Source: Pedobacter sp. KBW06 (GTDB taxonomy: Bacteria > Bacteroidota > Bacteroidia > Sphingobacteriales > Sphingobacteriaceae). Taken from it: DNA of 64,000 nucleotides. The stretch spans positions 1,454,059-1,518,058 of the forward strand of contig NZ_QAJL01000003.1 of the NCBI RefSeq assembly GCF_003852525.1, read 5' to 3'. Positions within the stretch are counted from its first letter, which is position 1; each line of letters opens with the position of its first letter. Made by a program: the position numbers and the translations under genes. The notes beneath the pieces were generated by a model, which saw nothing but the letters and a program-made list of their open reading frames with translations, was not told where the DNA came from and did not search any database. This document shows, piece after piece, positions 1-8,755 of this stretch.

Positions 1-996
1 GTTGGCCGGAATATGACCGGGCCATTTCATCATCATGGCTACCCGGATTCCGCCTTCCCATTTGGAACCTTTCATTCCTCTCAGTATTCCGTTATCTGAG
101 GAGTTTACCGTTGCCCCTCCGTTATCATTGATAAAGACAACGATCGTATTTTCTTCCAGTCCGTTTGCTTTAACCGCTTTCAGCACCGCGCCTACGCCAT
201 CATCCAAAGAAGTCATCATCGCAGCATAAGCCCTTCTTCCGCTATCCGGGATATTCGCAAACCTGTCCATTAAATCTTTTCTCGCATTCATGGGCGTATG
301 AACGGCATTGTAAGACAGGTACATGAAAAATGGGTTGTTTTTATTTTTCGTGATGAAAGCGGATGCTTTATCGGTAAACATATCTGTGAGGTAGGTAATT
401 TCCTGCTCCGGAATTTCCTTCTGATTGTCGTACAAGGCATACTCCTTCTTTCTCGGGCCCTTATAGGGAAAGAAATCCCGGTGTCCGCCTGTAAAACCAT
501 AAAACTCATCAAAGCCCCTGCGCAAAGGGAAATGTTTCTGTTCTTCTCCCTGATGCCATTTCCCGATGGCAATGGTTCTATAGCCATTGTCCTGCATCTC
601 ATTTCCGATCGTCCTTTCCGCAGGGTCCATTCCTACATCGCTGAGCTGATATCCTGCTGCAACTTTGGTAGAAGTATTGTGTTCAAAGCCGAAACGTTGC
701 TGATAGCGGCCTGTTAAAATACCTGCACGGGAAGGCGCACATACAGAAGCAGAGACGTAGGCATCGGTAAAACGGATGCCCTGCTTTGCAATCGCATCTA
801 TATTTGGCGTAGGAATCTGCGTTCCCCCATAACAACCAAAATCCGCGTACCCGGCATCATCGCTGACAATAACAATGACGTTGGGTTTTGTCCGCTTAGC
901 TTTGCCGGGCAGCGGATCTCCCGGCCCCATTGCATTTGCTGAAGACATCGCCAGCAAAGCGCTAAACATCATGATGATCAATTGATTTTTCTTCAT
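1..996 (-). CDS. Sulfatase (arylsulfatase-like), 3' end outside the window
   Basis: Secreted type I sulfatase that should remove sulfate esters from glycans. The frame opens at ATG 996 with a signal peptide (residues 1-22, ending SSANA) and stays open for 332 codons to the window edge, so the C-terminal part is missing. Visible signatures are Asp46-Asp47 in VSDDAGYADF (metal site), Cys86 in the C-x-P-S-R motif (CAPSR, the cysteine oxidised to formylglycine by a maturase), GKWH near residue 145 and the INDNGG metal motif near residue 288. It lies 76 bases downstream of an HTCS regulator on the same strand. In Bacteroidota such sulfatases usually belong to polysaccharide utilization loci, so it probably continues into one to the left. 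The family is clear; the substrate cannot be told. Confidence 0.93.
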   Translation of the reverse strand, partial: MKKNQLIIMMFSALLAMSSANAMGPGDPLPGKAKRTKPNVIVIVSDDAGYADFGCYGGTQIPTPNIDAIAKQGIRFTDAYVSASVCAPSRAGILTGRYQQRFGFEHNTSTKVAAGYQLSDVGMDPAERTIGNEMQDNGYRTIAIGKWHQGEEQKHFPLRRGFDEFYGFTGGHRDFFPYKGPRKKEYALYDNQKEIPEQEITYLTDMFTDKASAFITKNKNNPFFMYLSYNAVHTPMNARKDLMDRFANIPDSGRRAYAAMMTSLDDGVGAVLKAVKANGLEENTIVVFINDNGGATVNSSDNGILRGMKGSKWEGGIRVAMMMKWPGHIPAN

Positions 997-1072
997 AATT
1001 CTTTTACTACAGAAATCAAATATTCGGTTTAATTTGCTGATTGAAGAGGAAAAATCGGTTAAAAAGGGGGGA

Positions 1073-4000
1073 CTAATTTGTTTTTCTGGCGTATTCCGAA
1101 GGTGCCACATCGAATTGCTTCCTAAACTCTTTGCTAAAATACTTCCTGTCGTTAAAGCCAACCGCATAGGCCACCTCAGAAATATTCAGCTGATGTTCGG
1201 ACAAAAGCTGAGCGGCCCTTTTCAATCGCTGAGATTTGATAAAATCTGTAATCGACAGGCCTGTCAGCGCTTTGATTTTTTTATACAACACCGTCTGACT
1301 CATCCCGATCTCCTCCACCAAACTTCCTACATTAAATTCCGGATCTTCCATATGCGCCTCCAGCAGCCTCATTAACTTGTCCAGAAACTGCTCATCGGGA
1401 GAGGTAATTTCGATTCTTCCCGGCATGAGTAAAACCTGCCTGTTGTATTTCTGCCGGAGTGCTTCGCGTCCAAGCAGAAGATTGCGGATACTGAGTTCCA
1501 GCACCTGTATGCTAAAAGGTTTGGTCAGGTAAATATCTGCGCCCGCTTCCAGCCCGTCCACCTGATGAAGATGTGAAGCCATGGCCGTCAGCATAATCAC
1601 CGGGATGTGATTGGTCCGTTCTTCCTGCTTTAATTTCGAGCATAACTCCAGCCCGTTCATGCCTGGCATCGTCACGTCACTAATGATCAGGTCAGGGAGT
1701 TCTTCTATCGCCACATTCCATCCCTCCAATCCATCTGCACAAGCCAGTAAATGGTAAGAATGCTGTAAAGACTGCAGGATAAAACGGCTCAGTTCGTTGT
1801 TATCCTCAACCACCAGTATGGTATATTTCTTTTCCCCCGAAGGAACATCTTCATTACCGCCCGCAGCGGCAGAAAGGATTTCCGGAAGCGCCGCAGGAGC
1901 AGGAAGCAAATCCGATGGTACCGTCAGTTCTTCTGAACTAAAATGAGCTGAGCCCATTGGCAGCCTTACCGTCAGGCTGGTTTGTCCGCTGCCCTGGGCG
2001 CTAGCCTGCTCGCTGGAAACAGAAATCTCTCCATGATGGAGTTCTACAATGTTTTTTACCAGTGCCAAACCAATGCCCCAGCCTTCTGTAATTATTTTTC
2101 CAGATTTCACCTGATAGAAATTGCTGAATATCTTGTCCAGCAGTTCCGCAGGGATTCCAATTCCGTTATCCCGGATCACCAGTTTTGCCTGTCCGTTTTC
2201 AACTCCCGCAAAAAAGCTGATCTCTCCGCCATCAGGTGTATATTTAAATGCATTGGACAGGATATTATAGCAGACCTTCTCGAGTTGTGCCGGATCAAAA
2301 AAGAGCATTAACTCTTCCTCTGAAGATTCAAAACGGTAAGTTATATTTTTGAGTTCGGCAAGCGCTTCATAGCTGTTAAAGATCTGTCTGCAAAAAGCAA
2401 TCAGCTCATTTTCCCTTACCCGGAGTGTCACATTTCCCGTTTCTATCTTGCGGAAATCCAGCAGCTCCGTAATTAAGCGCAGCAAACGGTCTGTGTTTTT
2501 CTTGATGCCCGACAGCTGATGATTGATGAGTTCATTGTCTTTACTCATGTGGATCAGTTTTTCCAGAGGCGCAAAGATTAAACTGAGTGGGGTACGGATT
2601 TCATGGGAGATCCTGGTAAAAAAGTCCAGCTTCATCTGATAAAGCTCCTGCTGCCTTTCATTGTTCAGGTGCTCATAATAAAGCTCCGACTCCAGGCGCT
2701 CCTGTCTGCGGAAGAAACGAAAGATCAGGTAAAGCAGGGTGCTTCCGGCAAGCACATAAAACAAATAGGCCCACCAGCTGCGCCATAAAGGCGGCAAAAC
2801 CCGAATGTCTAATGCAGTAGGCTGTTCATTCCAGACGCCATCATTATTGCTTCCTTTAACCAGCAGTTTATATTTCCCTGCAGGCAGGTTCGTATAAGTT
2901 GCAGAAGGAATTGTCACATAGTTCCAGTCTTTTTCAAAGCCTTCCAATTTGTACGCATATTTATTGCGTTCCGGCTGGATATAATTTAAGGCCACGAAAT
3001 CAATACTGAAGATGTCCTGATCGGCAGAGAAAGTAATCTCTTTAACGTTACTGATGTCCTGCTTTAACAGCTGATCAGGCCCTCCTACCAAAACAGGTTT
3101 ATTGAAAAGCTTCAATCCGGAGAAATCAACCTTGGGAAGGTGTTCATTCTCTTTTATTTCTCTTGGGGTGAACGCCACCAGTCCGTTATAACTACCAAAA
3201 TAAAGCTTTCCTTTTTCATCTTTATAGGCAGAGTTGAAATTGAATTCATTTGCAGGTAATCCATCGGTGATGTTGTAATTTTTAAAGGAACGCTGTTTCA
3301 GGTCAAACTTACTCAGCCCCCGGTCGGTACTCAACCACAAACTCCCCTCATTGTCTTCAAGAATGCCAATCACGTTGTCGCTGGCAAGGCCATTTTGTTT
3401 GGTATAAGTGGTAAAGGACTGCGTCTTTGGCTGATATAAGCTCAAACCGCCATGATGCGTTCCTACCCAGATGTTGCCATCATGATCTTCCTGAATACAG
3501 TTGATCTGGTTCGATTGCAGGCTGTCTTTATGTGCTGTGCTTTTCAGAAAAACTTTAAACTGTCTGGCTCCCGGCGACAAAAGATTGAGGCCTCTGGGGG
3601 TACCCACCCAAAAATTCTTTTTGCTATCCGAAAAAGAAAAACGAATGTAGCTGCTGCTGAGCCTTAAACCCGGCGAAGGCAAATCGGTTAATACCGAGAA
3701 GCTTTGCTTTTCGGGATCAAACAGGTTCAATCCTTTTGAAGAAGTACCCACCCATAAACGTCCCTCATGGTCTTCAGAAATACTGCTCACATAACCATAG
3801 CTCAGGCTAGTCCGGTTATTGGGATGATGCCGGTAATGTTTAAATTTCCCGGTTGCAGGATTAAACAACTCCAGCCCGCCCTGAAATAAGCCGATCCAGA
3901 TCTGTCCTTTCCGATCCTTATAAATGGCTTTAATGGTATTGGAACTCAGGCTATTCGGATCTGAAGGATCATTTACATATTGTTTAAATTCACCTGTCAC

Positions 4001-5173
4001 CGTATTAAAATAGTTCAGGCCCTGCCCTTCCGTACCGATCCAAAGGTTCTTTTTCCCGTCTGCGGCAATGACACTAATGATGTCGCTGCTGATGCTGTTC
4101 CTGTATTTACTGTACTTATACACGGTAAAAGGCACGGCATTTTTATGGGTAACATTTACTCCGCCAAACATCGTTCCGATCCATACAGAGCCATAATTGT
4201 CTTCATAAATGTCCTTGATGGAATTGTCGCTCAAGCTTTTTCGGTTCTCAGAATCATGTTTAAAACTCTTAAAACGGAGCGTTAGGGGATCCAGGATATT
4301 CAGCCCGTTCATGGTTGCCACCCATAAATGGCCATCTTTTCCAGGCATTATCTTACGAATGATGTCATTGCTGATCCCATCATTCCTCATTGGATCATGT
4401 CTAAATCGTATAAATGAACCGGATTCCGGAACAAAGAGGTTCAGTCCTTCCGCCTCCGTTCCAATCCAGATCCTCCCTTGCCGGTCTTCGGCAATGGTCT
4501 TGATGGAATTGCCACTGATGCTGTTTGCCCTGGAAGGAAGATGAACAAATGAGCTGAAAACATAACGGCCATTTTCAGGTGTCATTCTGGTCAGTCCCTC
4601 TGTGGTACCAACCCAGATATTTCCCTTGCTGTCTTCAAAAACAGCATAGACAATATTCCCTGCCAGTCCGTCTTTCTTAAAGTATTTCCTGAATTTTCGG
4701 CTTTTCGGATTTTCAAGGATGCTCAGTCCGTTGTAAGTACCAAACAAAACTTTCCCTTTACTCCCTGCAGCGATAGCAAGGATAATTTTATCACTGATGC
4801 CGTTTTGATCTGCTGGTTTATAAGTGATGCGCTCAAATTTTCCGGTTTCCGGAATATACCTGTTGAGCCCGTTCTGAGTGCCTATCCAGAGGTTCTTCTG
4901 CCGGTCTTCCGTAATGGCATAGATATAATCCTCAGAGCTGATAGAGGCCGGGTCGCTTTCCAGTGTTTTATATATTTTAACCGTTTTACCGTCATAGCGG
5001 TTCAGGCAATCCCTTGTTCCGAACCACATATAGCCCCTGCTGTCCTTACAGATGGCCAACACCGTACTCTGCGACAAGCCATTGGTAACCGATAAATGAT
5101 CAAAGGAAAACTGACCAAACACAGTATTAAAAAACAAAACAATTGTTAAGGTTATAAATAGGTGTTTAGGCAT
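1073..5173 (-). CDS. Hybrid two-component system (HTCS) sensor/regulator
   Basis: One-protein sensor, kinase and transcription factor of the Bacteroidota HTCS type, typically controlling a glycan locus. Order of parts: signal peptide, periplasmic two-propeller sensor made of many Reg_prop repeats (recurring WVGT/WIGT-E-GLN blocks, about residues 20-740), a Y_Y_Y domain, one membrane helix (SWWAYLFYVLAGSTLLYLIF), HisKA with His near 857 (ISHEIRTPLS), HATPase (NAFKYTPDGG, DNGIGIP), a receiver with Asp near 1164 (ISDVTMPGMNG) and a C-terminal AraC-type DNA-binding domain. The frame is open to 5209, but the start is placed at ATG 5173 because MPKHLFITLTIVLFF is a good signal peptide. Length of about 1366 residues is normal. 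It is followed by the sulfatase gene, a likely target. Confidence 0.93.
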   Translation of the reverse strand: MPKHLFITLTIVLFFNTVFGQFSFDHLSVTNGLSQSTVLAICKDSRGYMWFGTRDCLNRYDGKTVKIYKTLESDPASISSEDYIYAITEDRQKNLWIGTQNGLNRYIPETGKFERITYKPADQNGISDKIILAIAAGSKGKVLFGTYNGLSILENPKSRKFRKYFKKDGLAGNIVYAVFEDSKGNIWVGTTEGLTRMTPENGRYVFSSFVHLPSRANSISGNSIKTIAEDRQGRIWIGTEAEGLNLFVPESGSFIRFRHDPMRNDGISNDIIRKIMPGKDGHLWVATMNGLNILDPLTLRFKSFKHDSENRKSLSDNSIKDIYEDNYGSVWIGTMFGGVNVTHKNAVPFTVYKYSKYRNSISSDIISVIAADGKKNLWIGTEGQGLNYFNTVTGEFKQYVNDPSDPNSLSSNTIKAIYKDRKGQIWIGLFQGGLELFNPATGKFKHYRHHPNNRTSLSYGYVSSISEDHEGRLWVGTSSKGLNLFDPEKQSFSVLTDLPSPGLRLSSSYIRFSFSDSKKNFWVGTPRGLNLLSPGARQFKVFLKSTAHKDSLQSNQINCIQEDHDGNIWVGTHHGGLSLYQPKTQSFTTYTKQNGLASDNVIGILEDNEGSLWLSTDRGLSKFDLKQRSFKNYNITDGLPANEFNFNSAYKDEKGKLYFGSYNGLVAFTPREIKENEHLPKVDFSGLKLFNKPVLVGGPDQLLKQDISNVKEITFSADQDIFSIDFVALNYIQPERNKYAYKLEGFEKDWNYVTIPSATYTNLPAGKYKLLVKGSNNDGVWNEQPTALDIRVLPPLWRSWWAYLFYVLAGSTLLYLIFRFFRRQERLESELYYEHLNNERQQELYQMKLDFFTRISHEIRTPLSLIFAPLEKLIHMSKDNELINHQLSGIKKNTDRLLRLITELLDFRKIETGNVTLRVRENELIAFCRQIFNSYEALAELKNITYRFESSEEELMLFFDPAQLEKVCYNILSNAFKYTPDGGEISFFAGVENGQAKLVIRDNGIGIPAELLDKIFSNFYQVKSGKIITEGWGIGLALVKNIVELHHGEISVSSEQASAQGSGQTSLTVRLPMGSAHFSSEELTVPSDLLPAPAALPEILSAAAGGNEDVPSGEKKYTILVVEDNNELSRFILQSLQHSYHLLACADGLEGWNVAIEELPDLIISDVTMPGMNGLELCSKLKQEERTNHIPVIMLTAMASHLHQVDGLEAGADIYLTKPFSIQVLELSIRNLLLGREALRQKYNRQVLLMPGRIEITSPDEQFLDKLMRLLEAHMEDPEFNVGSLVEEIGMSQTVLYKKIKALTGLSITDFIKSQRLKRAAQLLSEHQLNISEVAYAVGFNDRKYFSKEFRKQFDVAPSEYARKTN

Positions 5174-5219
5174 GGTGATGGTCAGGAAGGCTTGGTTAGG
5201 TCCTGACAATTATACAAAA

Positions 5220-5264
5220 AAAATACGCTTAATGCGGGTAGACCTCTCACATTAAGCGTATTTT
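5220..5264 (-). terminator. Intrinsic terminator after the DoxX gene
   Basis: Perfect 15-bp inverted repeat, AAAATACGCTTAATG (5220-5234) and CATTAAGCGTATTTT (5250-5264), with a 15-base loop. On the minus strand it follows the DoxX stop codon by a few bases and runs into a T tract, as expected of a Rho-independent terminator. It separates the TetR-DoxX unit from the HTCS gene. Confidence 0.85.
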
Positions 5265-5276
5265 CAGAAAAGCAGA

Positions 5277-5708
5277 CTAGCGTCTGCGTTTGCTCAGGTT
5301 ATTGCTGATGATCTGATCAACGCTATATTTTCCGCTTCCGGAAACAAAAAGGAAAGCATAAACAATCAGGTAATGTAATGCCATTTCTTTTTTATCAAAA
5401 CCATCAGGTCCATGAATGATAAAAATTGCGATCAGCATGGTCACGATCAAAGGAATCACAGCCAGTCTTGTTCCCAACCCTATTAATACGAGAATAGAAC
5501 ATAAAAATTCTGCAAAAACAGCCAATGCCAGTGAAGCAGGCTCACCAACCCCTATCGGATCTCCAAATTGAATAGGTGCCCCACTGGTGAGCATCTGTAA
5601 TTTCTGATAGCCATGAAACAACATAAAAACGGCAATAGAAACGCGCAAGACAAGCAGCATAAAATGAATGCCTTCATGATTGAAATTGGTGTTGAATATT
5701 TTTTTCAT
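5277..5708 (-). CDS. DoxX family membrane protein
   Basis: Small integral membrane protein of 143 residues with four predicted helices, of the DoxX/SURF4-like family. The sequence shows the early family pattern LRVSIAVFMLFHGYQKL, a GxGTRLAVIPL stretch and a hydrophobic third helix (TMLIAIFIIHG). The biochemical role of DoxX proteins is poorly defined; some take part in redox or thiol-stress responses. It lies 61 bases downstream of a TetR gene on the same strand and ends at a strong terminator, so the two probably form a small regulated operon. Confidence 0.9.
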   Translation of the reverse strand: MKKIFNTNFNHEGIHFMLLVLRVSIAVFMLFHGYQKLQMLTSGAPIQFGDPIGVGEPASLALAVFAEFLCSILVLIGLGTRLAVIPLIVTMLIAIFIIHGPDGFDKKEMALHYLIVYAFLFVSGSGKYSVDQIISNNLSKRRR

Positions 5709-5769
5709 CCGGGTAGATTATTTAGTTTGAATCGTTTATTAAATAGTGTTGTATATTAAAGCTATGAAT

Positions 5770-6375
5770 TTATTTGCTCGTTATGGAAATAATAAAGCCT
5801 GAAATCGCATCCTGAAGGATCATTTTCTTCGAAGCATCCGGTTTTCCTTCTTTTTGAATCATCTGAATAGAAACCAGACCGTGAAGAATAGATAAATAAG
5901 TATGGTATTTAAGGAAATAATCTGTTTCCGGATGATTACTTTGCGCAATCGCTTCTTTGATCGTGGAAATCATGATGCCTGTAGCGGTCTTCATCTCTAT
6001 GATCTGTTTTACGCGGTCACAAGCCGGAATCCCAAGGCCAAACATCAGTTGATAATATTCATTATGGTCAAACGCAAAATCCCAATAGGCATGTGCCATC
6101 GCTTCCAGCTGCTGAGCCGGAACCTCATATTGGTCTTTTACCTCCTGAAGGGTATCAGCCAGCTTTTGAAATCCTTCTTTTGTGAACTCCAGCAGGATGG
6201 CCTCCTTATTTTCAAAATGGTTATAAATTACCGGAATGCTGTACTCAATTGCATCTGCAATCTTGCGGATCGATAAAGATTGCCAGCCATCAGAGATGAC
6301 CTGCTGCCATGCCGCTTCAAGAATACTTGCCTTAAATTCTTCCTTCTGCCTTATTTTACGTTCTGCAATTCCCAT
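5770..6375 (-). CDS. TetR/AcrR family transcriptional regulator
   Basis: 201-residue repressor-type protein. The N-terminal helix-turn-helix covers about residues 12-60, with SIRKIADAIEYSIPVIYNHF as the recognition region (a YNHFxxKEAIL ending typical of TetR), followed by an alpha-helical ligand-binding domain that could not be assigned a ligand. Upstream lies a 23-bp palindrome that overlaps a TAnnTTTG promoter box (6387-6412), which fits autorepression. The DoxX gene downstream is the probable co-regulated target. ATG 6375 is the first methionine before the conserved domain. Confidence 0.93.
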   Translation of the reverse strand: MGIAERKIRQKEEFKASILEAAWQQVISDGWQSLSIRKIADAIEYSIPVIYNHFENKEAILLEFTKEGFQKLADTLQEVKDQYEVPAQQLEAMAHAYWDFAFDHNEYYQLMFGLGIPACDRVKQIIEMKTATGIMISTIKEAIAQSNHPETDYFLKYHTYLSILHGLVSIQMIQKEGKPDASKKMILQDAISGFIISITSK

Positions 6376-6386
6376 AGACTATGAAT

Positions 6387-6412
6387 TTTTGTTAACACTG
6401 TTAACAAAAGTA
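6387..6412 (-). promoter_or_regulatory. TetR operator overlapping -7 promoter box
   Basis: Perfect inverted repeat TTTTGTTAACA / TGTTAACAAAA around a single central base (6387-6409). On the minus strand the box TACTTTTG (6412-6405) matches the Bacteroidota -7 consensus TAnnTTTG and overlaps one arm. Its distance to ATG 6375 allows a leader of about 20 bases. The arrangement suggests that the adjacent TetR protein blocks its own promoter. This is seen in sequence; binding is inferred. Confidence 0.75.
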
Positions 6413-6489
6413 ATGGGTAAATTATATTTTAAAAAGGCTTTATGGAATTCTGACTTAAATACAACAAATAACCGCGCTTATCGCAGCAA

Positions 6490-7083
6490 TTAATCGATAA
6501 TCAGGCGGAAAGTAAGGTTAATCCGGGGCGAGGTCACCTGCACGGTTTTTGGTAAACGGTGTTCCCAGTAACGTTGTGTCTCTCCCTTCATGATCAGCAC
6601 ACTGCCATGGCTCAGGTCTACGGAAATAATGGGGATCTTTTCTACATAACGCCTGAATTGAAAAATCCGGTGCGCACCAAAGCTGACGGAAGCAATCAGC
6701 GGATATTTACCCAGGTTCTTTTCATTGTCCCTATGCCAGCCCATACTGTCGATCCCATCACGGTAATGGTTGAGCAGGCAGGCATTGAACCTGGCATGAT
6801 ACTTTTCTTCAATCCGGGCTTTGATCTTTGTCATCGTTTCCGTCCATGGCAAAGCATTCATCGTAATTCCGGAATAGCTATAGCTGATTCCTTCATCTCC
6901 ATAAAATGCGGTGAACCTGGGCTGCAAAACAGTTTTGCCGAATATTTTAATGGGCTCCTGTTTCCAGGCAACTCCGGTTGTCAGCTCATTAAAATAGGTA
7001 TTACTTTCTTCCTCATTAAAAAATCCGGGAAGGAATAAAGCCTCTCCCGGAATCGGAAGGAGGTTAACATGATCTCCGTACAT
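6490..7083 (-). CDS. AlkB-like 2-oxoglutarate/Fe(II) dioxygenase
   Basis: 197-residue protein of the AlkB (2OG-FeII_Oxy_2) family, which oxidatively removes alkyl lesions from nucleic-acid bases. The iron ligands are visible as His117-x-Asp119 (GWHRDNE) and His175 (WEHRLPK), and the 2-oxoglutarate/base-binding arginines as Arg187 and Arg193 (SPRINLTFR). The NHYRDGIDSMGWHRD segment resembles the ALKBH2/3-like bacterial group. No DNA-repair neighbours are seen; it stands alone between TetR and the M16-like genes. The start codon ATG 7083 is the first one; a TATCTTTA sequence about 20 bases upstream is a weak promoter candidate. Confidence 0.93.
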   Translation of the reverse strand: MYGDHVNLLPIPGEALFLPGFFNEEESNTYFNELTTGVAWKQEPIKIFGKTVLQPRFTAFYGDEGISYSYSGITMNALPWTETMTKIKARIEEKYHARFNACLLNHYRDGIDSMGWHRDNEKNLGKYPLIASVSFGAHRIFQFRRYVEKIPIISVDLSHGSVLIMKGETQRYWEHRLPKTVQVTSPRINLTFRLIID

Positions 7084-7157
7084 CGAATGAAGTAAAATAG
7101 TTCTCTATAAAGATAAATTAAATTTAACTAAAAATATGCATCTGCTATAAAACAAGA

Positions 7158-7199
7158 ATGCAGATGGAAAAGATACCTGAGTATGCTAATCACCTGCAA
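7158..7199 (-). repeat. 3' hairpin element, copy A
   Basis: Most diverged copy of a hairpin that follows each of the three M16-like genes. The outer stem is GCAGATG (7160-7166) with CACCTGC (7191-7197), the inner stem ATAC (7173-7176) with GTAT (7181-7184) around a CTGA loop. The outer stem pairs fully only in the minus-strand RNA, where one position is a G-U pair. A T-rich stretch follows on the minus strand, so it may serve as a terminator. Confidence 0.6.
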
Positions 7200-7240
7200 T
7201 TCTGCCCCTATTGATCTCTTTTTTTCTCTACTCCTAACGC

Positions 7241-7840
7241 TTACTTTGCAATTGAAGCTTCAGCATTTCCCTTCCAGTCGCCAAATGCCTTTTTTGCCAA
7301 TGCTTTTGCCTGGGCAAGGCTAATGTTACCAGCTATAGTGATATAAGTTCTTGAAGGTGTAATCTGCTGGTTATAAAATGTCTTTACTTCAGCTAAAGAA
7401 ACCGCCTGTTTAGTACTTTTGTTCACTTTATCTACCATAACCTGATCGATTGCCGATTCCTGCAAAGCAGATGACATCACTAAAAACGCATTTTCAAAAT
7501 CTTCGGCCGCTGCAGCTACATTCGCTTCATCAGCAGTAACGCTTACTTTAGGTGCAATTTCTTTCAGACTATTTGCAAAAACAACTTTACTTTTAGCACT
7601 TGCCCCTTCCGCTAAAATGTTGGTTAAGGCTTCAGTTACTGCTGCATTGGTATCCAGGGTTTCACCTTCTATTTTAACAGAGGCGAACACTTTTCCCATT
7701 CCGATATTTTCTGCCACTACGACCTCTATTCCGTTTTTTAATTTAAAACTTACCGGATCTTTCATCGTTACCTGCGCATCAATCTTACCGAACGCGAATA
7801 CACCTATCATCATTATTAATGCTTTTTTAATTGTTATCAT
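7241..7840 (-). CDS. Miniature non-catalytic M16 peptidase-like secreted protein (A, 199 aa)
   Basis: Secreted protein with a signal peptide (residues 1-22, ending KIDAQ). After it comes FKLKNGIEVVVAEN, typical of the first strand of M16 (insulinase/PqqL) domains, then EALTNILAEGA, which corresponds to the helix that carries HxxEH in active enzymes but here has no zinc ligands, and finally VKTFYNQQITPSRTYITIAG plus AKKAFGDW, the M16 end-of-domain signature. A normal M16 half is about 220 residues and enzymes have two or four, so this is a single shortened domain that cannot be a zinc peptidase. It is the longest of three tandem paralogs; the other two look like deletion derivatives. No function is known to me. 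Confidence 0.8.
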   Translation of the reverse strand: MITIKKALIMMIGVFAFGKIDAQVTMKDPVSFKLKNGIEVVVAENIGMGKVFASVKIEGETLDTNAAVTEALTNILAEGASAKSKVVFANSLKEIAPKVSVTADEANVAAAAEDFENAFLVMSSALQESAIDQVMVDKVNKSTKQAVSLAEVKTFYNQQITPSRTYITIAGNISLAQAKALAKKAFGDWKGNAEASIAK

Positions 7841-7897
7841 TTTTAATTTTATTTTTCTGGTTGATATACTTGAATTGATTACTCTTTAAACAACAAT

Positions 7898-7935
7898 GCA
7901 GATGGGATAAATACCTGGGTACTTAAACCACCTGC
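7898..7935 (-). repeat. 3' hairpin element, copy B
   Basis: Outer stem GCAGATGG (7898-7905) with CCACCTGC (7928-7935); inner stem TAAATACC (7908-7915) with GGTACTTA (7918-7925). The single mismatch in each stem becomes a G-U pair only in minus-strand RNA, so the RNA reads in the direction of the M16-like genes. It lies about 45 bases after the stop of copy B of the gene. A CATTGTTGTTT tail follows, weakly terminator-like. Confidence 0.65.
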
Positions 7936-7979
7936 CATCCACTCCTCTGATCTCTCTGCTCTTTGTTGCGCTCTCCAGC

Positions 7980-8444
7980 TTATTTTGCCAGTTCGGATGA
8001 ACTGTTTTCTTTCCACTCACCAAATGCTTTCCTGGCCAATACTTTTGCCTGGGCAAGGGTAATATCACCGGCAATGGTGATGTATGTTTTTGCAGGTACC
8101 AGACTTTCATGGTTCCTGCCTGCAGCTGTCAATGCTTCAGCAGTTGCTAAAAAAGCATTTTCAAAATCTTCCGTATCCGCAGCTACATGTGCTTCATCAG
8201 TACCGAAACTTACTTTAGGCTCAAAGTCTTTACCATGATCAGCGATTGAGATATTGGTATTCGAAGCCAGCTGTCCGCCTTCGATTTTAACAGATGCCAA
8301 TACTTTTCCCATTCCATTATTTTCAGCAACGATAACTTCTACGCCGTTTTTTAATTTAAAGCTTACCGGATCTTTCATGATCCCCTGTGCCTGAATGTTA
8401 CTGAAAGTGAATAAGCCGATGATGATGAATAATAAGTTTTTCAT
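7980..8444 (-). CDS. Miniature non-catalytic M16 peptidase-like secreted protein (B, 154 aa)
   Basis: Paralog of the neighbouring 199-residue gene with a signal peptide (ending NIQAQ) and the same ends: KDPVSFKLKNGVEVIVAEN at the front and TYITIAGDITLAQ plus ARKAFGEW at the back. Relative to copy A it lacks two internal blocks, the helix equivalent to the M16 zinc helix and the loop before the FYN motif, leaving only a trimmed beta core. It is nearly identical to copy C. The upstream region carries TACCTTTG (8519-8512 on the minus strand), a good -7 box, and the downstream region carries the shared hairpin. Function unknown. Confidence 0.8.
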   Translation of the reverse strand: MKNLLFIIIGLFTFSNIQAQGIMKDPVSFKLKNGVEVIVAENNGMGKVLASVKIEGGQLASNTNISIADHGKDFEPKVSFGTDEAHVAADTEDFENAFLATAEALTAAGRNHESLVPAKTYITIAGDITLAQAKVLARKAFGEWKENSSSELAK

Positions 8445-8511
8445 ATTGATGTTTTTTAGGTTGTGTTTTTTTAGGTTGTGAATTTTTGGTCGATGTTTTT
8501 ACTTGATGCAT

Positions 8512-8519
8512 CAAAGGTA
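8512..8519 (-). promoter_or_regulatory. -7 promoter box of M16-like gene B
   Basis: TACCTTTG on the minus strand exactly matches the Bacteroidota TAnnTTTG box, 68 bases before ATG 8444. The same octamer occurs at the matching place before copy C. The rest of the 8445-8755 gap is alignable with the region upstream of copy C, so the tandem unit includes promoter, gene and 3' hairpin. Confidence 0.6.
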
Positions 8520-8671
8520 TGCCGGTTTTGCCGGGCAGGAAAGGCAGAATAGACGGAAAGGCAAAAGTGATCGGTGAACGGATATTTTTGCCCTTTGGTC
8601 ATTTGTAAAGGCAAATCCCCACTGCTGCGATCATTCCTATCGTCCGGATAAAATGCCTTTTAAACAACAAT

Positions 8672-8709
8672 GCAGATGGAGTAAGTACCTAAGTACTTAA
8701 ACCACCTGC
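8672..8709 (-). repeat. 3' hairpin element, copy C
   Basis: Outer stem GCAGATGG (8672-8679) with CCACCTGC (8702-8709); inner stem TAAGTAC (8682-8688) with GTACTTA (8693-8699) around a CTAA loop. Compared with copy B the inner stem has changed in sequence but still pairs. The stretch between the stop codon and the hairpin, beginning GCTGGAGAGCGCAACAAA on the minus strand, is also conserved between B and C. Confidence 0.65.
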
Positions 8710-8755
8710 AAATCCTCCCCTCGAGTTCCTCTGCTCTTTTGTTGCGCTCTCCAGC

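Noticed and set aside
298..717. Long open frame antisense to the sulfatase
   Set aside because: It runs opposite the well-supported catalytic domain and has no recognisable domain; a shadow of the real gene.
7886..8110. Small frames across the 3' hairpins of the M16-like genes
   Set aside because: They are out-of-frame readings of the repeated gene ends; similarity between copies comes from the duplication.
7158..8709. CRISPR array
   Set aside because: Only three copies, about 750 bases apart with genes between; these are duplicated 3' regions, not repeats with spacers.
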